IMG/VR virus record: IMGVR_UViG_3300006929_000069
Location: 1 to 29,926 of that record
Reading direction: 5' to 3' (one strand)
DNA: 29,926 nucleotides
Source: a virus
This document shows positions 21,062-28,154 of the stretch, piece by piece. Position 1 is the stretch's first letter, and every line of letters starts with the position of its first letter. Below the pieces are notes generated by a model that did no database searches, was not told where the DNA came from, and saw only the letters and a program-made list of their open reading frames with translations. The translations under genes and the position numbers were made by a program.

Positions 21062-21735
21062 CGTACCGTACCCGACTCATCTGAGAAAGTTGCATCGGTA
21101 GACCACACTGCATTACTCTTTCTCAGTTTAGAACTATCCGCACCGTAATTAGCAGACATGGCCGACATAGTATCGCCGCTATAGGTCGTGTGCCAAACAA
21201 CGCCTATCTTTGCCCGTGACATAGATTTTTCTAGTTTACTTCCAGTAGGCACTGCATAAGTAATCGTATTCGGTGTGAAGGTGGTCATATTTTCATCACC
21301 TATTTTTTTAGTTTCCAAATCACCTTTAGTAAAAAGTATATCTCCCTGCCAGATACCAGGTATTTTCAAATTCTTAAAATGATCCAGGGCCGCATGAAGT
21401 TTGGGGCCGGGACCACCAGGATGGTTCTTATCTATATCTGCATGAGTATAGTTTATCAACGGACCTTTTCGGCCGCCGGGTTTATTAAAGATAGACTTTG
21501 TGCCTACAAAAAACTTTCCATTCTCTGGGTTTATGCCTGCCCACACAGCCGGGGCACCATCCCACTTGACGGTTACACTAACTGACTTGCTAGCACTACC
21601 GGCTAACATATCTCGTAGACTTTCTAGAAAACGAATTGCATTTTCGCCACCGTCCACACCATGGTCTATGATGTCATCTTCCAGATGCTCCAGATGCGTG
21701 TTAGCATCTTCTATTAAAAAGTCTTTATATCTCAT
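21058..21735 (-). CDS. Capsid-targeted ligase-like nucleotidyltransferase (DUF6267-like)
   Basis: 225 residues from the ATG at 21735, which makes a TAATG overlap with the previous gene; the longer reading to 21822 lies inside that gene. The N-terminus MRYKDFLIE-D resembles the T4 capsid-targeting leader. Residues 54-66 hold VTVKWDGAPAVWA, with K57-W-D-G resembling motif I of ATP-dependent DNA/RNA ligases and capping enzymes, where the lysine takes the nucleotide. Further candidate motifs are KFFVGTKSIFNK (74-85), IWQGDILF (128-135) and RAKIGVVWHTTY (174-185). Activity is unproven. Its C-terminal part appears to be encoded by the next gene. If packaged, it would be delivered with the DNA and might repair nucleic acid or modify RNA early in infection. 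Confidence 0.7.
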   Translation of the reverse strand: MRYKDFLIEDANTHLEHLEDDIIDHGVDGGENAIRFLESLRDMLAGSASKSVSVTVKWDGAPAVWAGINPENGKFFVGTKSIFNKPGGRKGPLINYTHADIDKNHPGGPGPKLHAALDHFKNLKIPGIWQGDILFTKGDLETKKIGDENMTTFTPNTITYAVPTGSKLEKSMSRAKIGVVWHTTYSGDTMSAMSANYGADSSKLRKSNAVWSTDATFSDESGTVR

Positions 21736-23255
21736 TACCAGCTCGGTGTTTTGAAAGCAACAGAACCGTCCATCTCTATACCTAATATATCTAATAGGTA
21801 TGTAAGTCCTTTCTGGGCCCATTCTTTTAGTTTTAACATAAACCTCTTAATAATATTTTCCCAAAGTTTTTGGGCAGCGAATTGAATCTTCCCCTTTACA
21901 TCGGCAACCACGTCAGAAAAATATCCTTCGGACAACAAATATTTGTTATATTTGCCGTATTCTTCATTAACGATTTGACTAAGAGTTTCTTCTAGTAAAG
22001 GAGTTCCTTCATGTTCATAAGATGCTGCTATACCTAGTTTTATATATCTTGACCGGCCACTACCTTTAAAATCTACAGCAACATTTGATGCTAAACTTGC
22101 ATTTGCCATGGACCAAGAAAAAGTATCTTCTTTCGTTTTGATTCCGCCTTCATAAAATACTAACATTGTATTTGCTACTGCTGTTTCACTACCAGTATAT
22201 TTTGAACCTGTTGTAGGTTTTCCAGTAAACTTATAAAGACCTGAAGCAGCCTCATATACCAACCACTTCTTTAACGATTCATTATTTTCTAAAAATCCCT
22301 GTAGTTCTGCTTTCCATTCTTTTGATGCCATAGAGATTTTAAGAATATCTACTATCTCTGTTTTCAATTTACTTTTAGTAAGTTCCTTTGGAGATACATT
22401 TTTTAAATGTTTCGCACTTACCATTACATCACCTACAGCAACATTACTCTTAACATACTGCTTCATCTTTTTATCAAAATCTGGACGAGCAATCATCAAA
22501 CCATCAATAAGACTTTTCCCTTTTGACTTCGTAGGAGCTACACCCAAAGCAGATAGTTCATCTTTAATATGTGCTTTGAGTTTATTATCTGTAGTCTTTA
22601 TTTTATTCTTCTTCGCCAACTTTTGAAGTTCTGGTAATCTAGCATTGGTATACCATGCTGCAAAATCTTTTTTACTTTCTCTAACTTCTACATTCATATC
22701 TTTAGAAGTAGCTAACATTTTCTTTTCAAGAATATCGAAAACAGATTTAGTGCCACTTACGATAACACTAGGTTCTACACTCTCCAAATGAGCAATTGCT
22801 CCTCTCATTACACCAGAGGCCTCACCTGACTTTGCACTCATAAGTTGAGCACCTGTGCCACCATCTCCGGCCTTCTTTAAAGAAAATCTATTCCGAGCAT
22901 TGCCATATAAATCAGTCTTGGGTGTTACATCTTTACCTTTCTTATAATGTGTAGTAGCCTTACCTGTACCAGAATGTATCAACCACTTACCAACATTACC
23001 TAATTGGGGATCGTTAGCAACAGCAGTACCTATTTTTAAAAGTTCTTTCTGTTTCTGTGAAGGTATTTTATTCCACTTTGCAGGTGTTATACCAGCCTGT
23101 TCTTGTGCCTCCGTAAATAGTTTTTCCATATCTACATGAGTACCTTTCTTCTCTTGAATAGTTTTCATATTATGGGCTAAACAAATTGCCATTTCTACAT
23201 TTGTAGCATCCGACGTATCGCTTTCAGCCAGTAAAAAGGATTTATAAGACTTCAT
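21735..23255 (-). CDS. Capsid-targeted protein with nuclease-like signature
   Basis: 506 residues. The leader MKSYKSFLLAE-S matches the T4 capsid-targeting pattern. Residues 111-140 contain TPKTDLYGNARNRFSLKK and AQLMSA, a D115...S125-L-K127 arrangement reminiscent of PD-(D/E)xK restriction-like nucleases with a substituted acidic residue; this is a motif-level guess. A second β region has GLYKFTGKPTTGSKYTG and VDFKGSGRSRYIKLG. Near the end NKYLLSE-GYFSDV (437-449) is a possible prohead cleavage site releasing an amphipathic tail (FAAQKLWENIIKRFMLKLKE). A TATAAATA late promoter and a GGAG ribosome site precede it, making it the first gene of the late block after gp41. Confidence 0.68.
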   Translation of the reverse strand: MKSYKSFLLAESDTSDATNVEMAICLAHNMKTIQEKKGTHVDMEKLFTEAQEQAGITPAKWNKIPSQKQKELLKIGTAVANDPQLGNVGKWLIHSGTGKATTHYKKGKDVTPKTDLYGNARNRFSLKKAGDGGTGAQLMSAKSGEASGVMRGAIAHLESVEPSVIVSGTKSVFDILEKKMLATSKDMNVEVRESKKDFAAWYTNARLPELQKLAKKNKIKTTDNKLKAHIKDELSALGVAPTKSKGKSLIDGLMIARPDFDKKMKQYVKSNVAVGDVMVSAKHLKNVSPKELTKSKLKTEIVDILKISMASKEWKAELQGFLENNESLKKWLVYEAASGLYKFTGKPTTGSKYTGSETAVANTMLVFYEGGIKTKEDTFSWSMANASLASNVAVDFKGSGRSRYIKLGIAASYEHEGTPLLEETLSQIVNEEYGKYNKYLLSEGYFSDVVADVKGKIQFAAQKLWENIIKRFMLKLKEWAQKGLTYLLDILGIEMDGSVAFKTPSW

Positions 23256-23276
23256 AAGGACTCCATATTTTTGTAA

Positions 23277-23284
23277 TATTTATA
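23277..23284 (-). promoter_or_regulatory. T4-type late promoter box (TATAAATA) at the replication/late boundary
   Basis: The minus strand reads TATAAATA here, in the 34-nt gap between gp41 and the 506-residue capsid-targeted gene, 22 nt before its ATG. It matches the T4 late promoter read by the gp55/gp33/gp45 system. The position at the first virion-type gene after the replication genes makes it credible. Confidence 0.75.
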
Positions 23285-23289
23285 TCAAC

Positions 23290-24645
23290 TCATACCTTGA
23301 AATCTTTGAACCTATCAATGATTTCTTCTTCACTTTGTCCACTATCTACTAAATCTTCTTGTGCAGACTGAGTGACATCATATAATTTCATCTTTGCTCG
23401 GTCTATACCAATAACAAATCGTTTATTCAATGTCGGGTCATTGTATCTATTCTTCAACTGCTTTACCAACATTTGGTTTAGTTTCTCCAACTCCTCTGTC
23501 GATATCAATGCAAACATCAAGTCTGCTGTTGCTGGCAAACCAAACGACTCTGAGGTATCTTCCAAACCAATGTCCGTTGATACAAACCCTGTTCTGGTTG
23601 TTTGTGTTGCAGACAGAATTGGAACATTAAACTCTACTGCTAGTCCTCTCAACTCCTCTGCAATACTCTTGATATACGAATAAGAGTTTATACTTGCTCC
23701 CATCTTGAAACGACTGGAGGAACAGATATTCAAATAATCTACAATCAATATATCAGGTCTAAAGTTTTTCTTTATGATAAGTTCATTCAACAATGCCCGG
23801 AAGTGCCCTGTGTGTGCTGATGCAGTAGGATACTCTTTGACTATCAACTTACCCTTTGTCTTTTTTTCTATTCGTTTGATTTTGTCATCAAACATTTTCT
23901 TCGGTAAAGACTCAAGGTCATCCAAACTGATATTCATCAAGTTGGCATCTATTCTCTCTGCTATCTTTTTATCTGCCATTTCCAAAGTAATGTATAACAC
24001 ATTTCTACCCTGCATCAATGTAGATGCTGCTACATGACACATGAATAGAGATTTACCCACACCGGTGCCTGCCAAAGCAATATTCAATGTTTTGTTTGGC
24101 ATACCGCCTTTAGTTATTTTATTGAAAAATTCTAAATCAAACGGAACCTTTTCTTCGACCTCATGATAGAATTCATAACGGTCGGACGACTGGTCGATAT
24201 AGTCATGCCCAATATGACTATCAAACGATACGCCTAACGCATCTGACAGAATGCCCGGAATGACCTCTGGCGTTTCATCTGTCTTACCATCAATAATTTG
24301 AATGCCTTTGAATATAGCATTATAAATGGCCTTATCCTTACACCATTTTTCTGTTTCGTTTATTGCCCACTCAAAATCGACCTCTGTCTTTTTTATATGG
24401 GTATCAATATATTCTTTGACCCGACCATACTGTTCTTCTGTTAGACTGGCTTTCTGAACATCTATCAATAATGCTTCAACTACAGGAGGATCATTATATT
24501 TTTTGATATATTCCTGTATCGTTGTAAATATTGTTTTCTCAATAAAGTCTGCAAAATATTCTTGTTCAATAAATGGAATAACCTTTCGGACATATTCCTC
24601 ATTCTGTAGTAAGTTGTTCAGTATTGTCGTTTCTATTCTCATCAT
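23290..24645 (-). CDS. 41: Replicative DNA helicase, T4 gp41-like (DnaB family)
   Basis: 451 residues, close to T4 gp41 (about 475). An N-terminal helical domain (1-150) precedes the RecA-like motor: Walker A AGTGVGKS (192-199), a TLEMADKKIAERI segment (220-232), Walker B ILIVDYLNICSS (299-310), and an LSATQTTR-type sensor motif (SATQTTR). It unwinds DNA 5' to 3' as a hexamer at the fork and works with primase. Two adjacent ATGs (24645 and 24642) could start it; both overlap the preceding gene by more than 40 nt. It is the last gene of the replication block. The primase (gp61) is not in the window. Confidence 0.95.
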   Translation of the reverse strand: MMRIETTILNNLLQNEEYVRKVIPFIEQEYFADFIEKTIFTTIQEYIKKYNDPPVVEALLIDVQKASLTEEQYGRVKEYIDTHIKKTEVDFEWAINETEKWCKDKAIYNAIFKGIQIIDGKTDETPEVIPGILSDALGVSFDSHIGHDYIDQSSDRYEFYHEVEEKVPFDLEFFNKITKGGMPNKTLNIALAGTGVGKSLFMCHVAASTLMQGRNVLYITLEMADKKIAERIDANLMNISLDDLESLPKKMFDDKIKRIEKKTKGKLIVKEYPTASAHTGHFRALLNELIIKKNFRPDILIVDYLNICSSSRFKMGASINSYSYIKSIAEELRGLAVEFNVPILSATQTTRTGFVSTDIGLEDTSESFGLPATADLMFALISTEELEKLNQMLVKQLKNRYNDPTLNKRFVIGIDRAKMKLYDVTQSAQEDLVDSGQSEEEIIDRFKDFKV

Positions 24646-24937
24646 CTAACCTATAGTTTCCGGTATTTACGCTTTCATACATAAGAGTCATAAAAATTTC
24701 ACCTAGAAAATTCTTAAACTCATTATCAAAAATATTCTTATTACTAGGATTATACAGTACTTCGTAATCAAAGTCAATAGGAATTGCGTCCACATCATCA
24801 AGGTCCAAAGGCCCCCCAAACTCATCTGTCAGTTTGACCTTTCCATCTAAAAATTTAAAGACGAGTCCTTTATACTCGCCTTCGTTTATCATTAAGGCAC
24901 TCTCGCCCGTTTCTTTGTGTTCTACAAATTCAAACAT
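24599..24937 (-). CDS. Conserved hypothetical protein in the T4 gene 40 position
   Basis: 112 residues, acidic. It starts [20 protein letters not shown] and continues with a β-rich GEYKGLVFKFLDGKVKL segment, then VDAIPIDFDYEVLYNP and a helical FDNEFKNFLGEIFMTLMYES. It lies between uvsX/oxygenase and gp41, where T4 has gene 40 (a protein of similar size), but I see no sequence support for homology. Its last 47 nt overlap the gp41 gene in another frame, and it overlaps the oxygenase gene by 8 nt. A small partner of helicase or recombinase is plausible by context. Confidence 0.7.
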   Translation of the reverse strand: MFEFVEHKETGESALMINEGEYKGLVFKFLDGKVKLTDEFGGPLDLDDVDAIPIDFDYEVLYNPSNKNIFDNEFKNFLGEIFMTLMYESVNTGNYRLDDENRNDNTEQLTTE

Positions 24938-25490
24938 AATGTAAATACGAATGTAATAGATATTTCTTACCCGATACTGGTTTATGACCTTTATGAGGCC
25001 AGCTCCATAACGGAGGAAATACTACCATTCGTCCTGCTTTTGGATTTATCTTAAATTTTATATATGTACCTGGTTTATAAATGTTTAGAAACTCTGTTTC
25101 TCCACCTTCTTCAACATTATTCAGATATATAAAAAATGCTAAAAATCTTCTTGAACTAGCATAATCACCCACATCCACATGGTCATCAAATCTATCATAG
25201 TCATTAGAAAGATATCGCTTTATTCTTACAGTCTCATAACCAAACTCATCTGGCATTTGATAATCTTTAATATTGCAGTCCTTCTTATATATTTCAAAAT
25301 ATTCATTCATAACTCGTAAATATTCTTTACTCAAAGGATCCTCTTCGCCGAGATTTACTTGTGTGAAAGATATTCTTTCATCTTTCTTTTCTTCGTGAAT
25401 CGTGTCTTTATAAGTCCGTGTAGAAAATGTATCTATATACTCTTGACTGTTATGTATGACATTATCATAAACTCGTATATAATTATCCAT
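24930..25490 (-). CDS. 2OG-Fe(II) oxygenase, prolyl-4-hydroxylase-like
   Basis: 186 residues from the ATG at 25490 (ribosome site AGAGAAA, 8-nt overlap with uvsX); a reading to 25520 adds ten unlikely residues. Iron-binding motif H104-V-D106 ([10 protein letters not shown]), distal His at H166 or H169 ([10 protein letters not shown]) and a 2-oxoglutarate-binding lysine in the [13 protein letters not shown] end. The [15 protein letters not shown] stretch is typical of the prolyl 4-hydroxylase type. These enzymes hydroxylate proteins, sugars or nucleobases with oxygen and 2-oxoglutarate. Phage versions are common in marine T4-like genomes, with unknown targets. It is one of two such genes flanking uvsX. 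Confidence 0.9.
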   Translation of the reverse strand: MDNYIRVYDNVIHNSQEYIDTFSTRTYKDTIHEEKKDERISFTQVNLGEEDPLSKEYLRVMNEYFEIYKKDCNIKDYQMPDEFGYETVRIKRYLSNDYDRFDDHVDVGDYASSRRFLAFFIYLNNVEEGGETEFLNIYKPGTYIKFKINPKAGRMVVFPPLWSWPHKGHKPVSGKKYLLHSYLHYV

Positions 25491-26487
25491 ATGTAAATTT
25501 CTCTTTGGCAAACGCGTCAAGTTTTTCCATTACTTCTGCTGTAAAGTATTTCTCTGGATCATTGTTGATAGTTTTACCAAAAGTCTTTGTGCCATCAGGC
25601 AACTCGACTCGGGTTGATACAGACTTGAACACACCAGCCTCAATAGCAAGTTCCAACAGGCCGTAGTATCTGTCAAGGCCTCGGGTATAAGACAGACGGA
25701 CATCAACCATTTGGTTTTCTTTTGTCAGTCGTGACTTATAAGTTTTACAGTGAATAATATTACCGACAACCTCTGTGCCGTCTTTGTCTTTCTTCTTTGA
25801 CAGATAGATGATACTTGATGCGGCATACTTGAGGCCGCTGCCACCACCCATCTCTTTTGTTGGGAACATCGAACCAATAACATCATAAGTGTGATTGGTC
25901 ATCAACATTGGCACTTTTAGTTTGCCAAGTTTCAGTGTCAGAACACGGAAAGTCGATTTGACTATCTGTGAACGGGTCATGTCTCTTGTTTCTTTGCCTG
26001 CCTCTGTATCTTCCAACTCTTTGGTTGTTGATAGCATACCGAGACTGTCAAGGCAAAGCAACAATGGTTTACCTTCGCCCTCTTTCTCATACAGGTCTAA
26101 TACCTGGAGTGCCTGATAACGAAACTCTTGTACGGTCGTCACAGGTAGAATAGCCAAACGAGAAGAATCTATATCCCTCTGCTCTATCATATCTTTTGTA
26201 ATAGCAGATTCTGATTCAAAAAATACTACATTTGCTTCTGGGTTTTCCAGAAAAGATTTACAAACACCTAACGCGAAAAAGGTTTTACCCGTAGCACTTT
26301 CGCCAGCAATTGCTGTAATTTTATTATTGGGTAAACCACCCCATATACTACCAGATACCAAACCATTAAAAATATGAGAACCAGTATCCACATACCCACC
26401 AACATCACTGGCGTCAATGCCATCCGCAGCGATAACGCCGTATTCATTTCCCGCACTCTTAATCGCATTTTTCAAAAATCCTGTCAT
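25483..26487 (-). CDS. uvsX: UvsX-like RecA family recombinase
   Basis: 334 residues, a little shorter than T4 UvsX (about 390). Walker A GESATGKT (62-69), a [13 protein letters not shown] segment (90-102) and Walker [12 protein letters not shown] (143-153) are clear; [10 protein letters not shown] holds the RecA-like sensor, and a glycine loop ([12 protein letters not shown]) corresponds to the DNA-binding L2 loop. It forms filaments on single-stranded DNA and drives strand invasion for recombination-dependent replication. The ribosome site GGAGAAAG precedes the ATG. It lies between two 2OG oxygenase genes, an arrangement that splits the usual uvsX-40-41 neighbourhood of T4. Confidence 0.95.
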   Translation of the reverse strand: MTGFLKNAIKSAGNEYGVIAADGIDASDVGGYVDTGSHIFNGLVSGSIWGGLPNNKITAIAGESATGKTFFALGVCKSFLENPEANVVFFESESAITKDMIEQRDIDSSRLAILPVTTVQEFRYQALQVLDLYEKEGEGKPLLLCLDSLGMLSTTKELEDTEAGKETRDMTRSQIVKSTFRVLTLKLGKLKVPMLMTNHTYDVIGSMFPTKEMGGGSGLKYAASSIIYLSKKKDKDGTEVVGNIIHCKTYKSRLTKENQMVDVRLSYTRGLDRYYGLLELAIEAGVFKSVSTRVELPDGTKTFGKTINNDPEKYFTAEVMEKLDAFAKEKFTYG

Positions 26488-26499
26488 TTTCTTTCTCCA

Positions 26500-27018
26500 T
26501 TATATTGTTTTTCGCCACTCGCGTATTTGTATAGTTGCTCTTTCTTGCGGTGAAGTGTGAGCAACAGGTGTCACTATATGAGATACATTAGTATCAAATA
26601 CAACCATTCTATTCTTTTTAGGCACTAGTCCTTTGAAATAAGTATCATCTTCACTCCACAATAACAAACCACCCCAATCTGGATCCCAATCTTGATTCAA
26701 ATATATAGTAGCGTTCCAACTATAATGGTCCTCGTCGTGATGTACAGATATTCCCGCATTGGGATTCATTACATAATACATTACCGCTATTTTATTTTCA
26801 TCCTTATAAGGATAATATTCCTTAAACTCAGTAAGAATTTTATGAGCAAGTGATTTTTTAACATCAGTCCAATTAGTTGATCCTATAATATGATTCTTGA
26901 TATGGTCAGGCCAGGCAAACCTACTGGAACTCCATACTCCTTTATCTAAACGGGAATATAAATCTTTTACTATATCATCAAATAATTTTTCAGAAAGTAC
27001 ATTTTCAAATAATTTCAT
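26500..27018 (-). CDS. 2OG-Fe(II) oxygenase
   Basis: 172 residues. The metal site is H93-H-D95 (ISVHHDEDHYSWNATIYLN) with distal H147 (TNVSHIVTPV), and R160 (QERATIQI) is placed to bind 2-oxoglutarate. This is the full facial triad plus cosubstrate arginine of the double-stranded β-helix oxygenases. The protein differs from the second oxygenase (25490-24930) in both its N-terminal and cosubstrate-binding parts, so the two are not recent duplicates. It is coupled by ATGA to the methyltransferase gene, which raises the possibility of a joint role in nucleic-acid modification; protein or surface targets are equally possible. Confidence 0.88.
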   Translation of the reverse strand: MKLFENVLSEKLFDDIVKDLYSRLDKGVWSSSRFAWPDHIKNHIIGSTNWTDVKKSLAHKILTEFKEYYPYKDENKIAVMYYVMNPNAGISVHHDEDHYSWNATIYLNQDWDPDWGGLLLWSEDDTYFKGLVPKKNRMVVFDTNVSHIVTPVAHTSPQERATIQIREWRKTI

Positions 27019-28154
27019 AATTTCGATAACACTTTATTATAAACTGATTCTGCTATCGCCTTCATCATTAGTGAAGGAACCATTCGACCACATCTTTCTG
27101 CCTGTTGATTGAATGTGCCTGTCAATCTAAAGTCATCAGGTAAACTTGTAATACGTTTCAGTTCCTTGATGGTAAACTTCCTATCTTCACACCAATGTAC
27201 TGCACCACCTGTCGTCATAGCAGAACCCATAGCTGTAATAGTGGGGGCAGGAACTAAAGCAGAAGTTTTCTTACAACTAAAATGTAAATTCTTTTTACCC
27301 ACATTCTCACCACTGATAACTTTATCAGGATTCTGTGGGAACATATATCCAGTCTTTTTATGAAAGGCCGTATTAGTCCATTTCTCAGTAAGCATTGTCA
27401 CTTCATCTTTATCAAGTTCTAGGTTTTCCATAGCAGATGCAAGAGGAATAATCTCTTTATTCTCTGATGGAAATACACTGTGAATATTCATAAAGGACAT
27501 TCCAACCTTGGCCGTGATATCTTTTCTCAAAGCAATGAAGATAGTCCTAGCCCTAGACTGGGCAACACCAAAATGTTTTGCATTGAGAACTTTAGAACAA
27601 ACATCATAACCGATTTTCTCAAACTCGTTTATAATACGATGATAGTATTCTTTCGCCTCACCAATAGTGAGACCTTTGACATTTTCACCGATAATAACTT
27701 TTGGTTGAATGTCCTTGGCAACTCGTAGAAACTCAAAAAACAAATCTTCAATGTTTTCTACTTCTTGCTCGTCGGAGTAGTGTTTCTTTTTTCCAAAGCC
27801 TGCCTTGTGACTCCCACCATGATGTGTAAAGCCTCGTCCTGCAATACTGAATGCTGAACACGGTGGAGAACCATCTAATAGGTCTAACTCCCCCACAGCC
27901 ACTCCAGCGACCTCTAAAATGTCCGCTCCTGATAGTTTCTTTATATCATCGGGGATAATAGGGGTACTAGGATAGTTGGCCCGATAAGTTTCTCTTGCCT
28001 CAGCAACAAACTCATTTATTGCCAATATCTTTCCACCTGCAAGTCTGTAACCTGTAGATGACCCACCGCCTCCGGCGAATGTAGAAATAACAGAGAATAA
28101 GTTTTTATTCTCTCCCTGGTAAACATCGTTCATTGTATATGGTGTATATTTCAT
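27015..28154 (-). CDS. DNA cytosine-5 methyltransferase (orphan)
   Basis: 379 residues. The order of motifs is standard: motif I TFAGGGGSSTGY (25-36) for S-adenosylmethionine, motif IV GSPPCSAFS (95-103) with catalytic Cys99, motif VI GENVKGL (156-162), motif VIII AQSRARTIF (198-206), a variable target-recognition region, and motif X near RMVPSLMMKAIAESV. It methylates C5 of cytosine in a specific but unknown sequence. No partner endonuclease is nearby, so protection from host restriction or epigenetic control is likelier than a restriction system. It starts at an ATGA overlap with the DNA polymerase gene, which is unusual company for a methyltransferase and implies early expression. Confidence 0.95.
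   Translation of the reverse strand: MKYTPYTMNDVYQGENKNLFSVISTFAGGGGSSTGYRLAGGKILAINEFVAEARETYRANYPSTPIIPDDIKKLSGADILEVAGVAVGELDLLDGSPPCSAFSIAGRGFTHHGGSHKAGFGKKKHYSDEQEVENIEDLFFEFLRVAKDIQPKVIIGENVKGLTIGEAKEYYHRIINEFEKIGYDVCSKVLNAKHFGVAQSRARTIFIALRKDITAKVGMSFMNIHSVFPSENKEIIPLASAMENLELDKDEVTMLTEKWTNTAFHKKTGYMFPQNPDKVISGENVGKKNLHFSCKKTSALVPAPTITAMGSAMTTGGAVHWCEDRKFTIKELKRITSLPDDFRLTGTFNQQAERCGRMVPSLMMKAIAESVYNKVLSKL

Noticed and set aside
21736-21822. Longer N-terminus for the ligase-like protein
   Set aside because: The extra residues lie wholly inside the previous gene, while the ATG at 21735 forms a TAATG overlap and yields a capsid-targeting-like leader.
24599-24937. Direct assignment as T4 gp40
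   Set aside because: Size and place agree, but no sequence resemblance is visible to me, so only the position is recorded.
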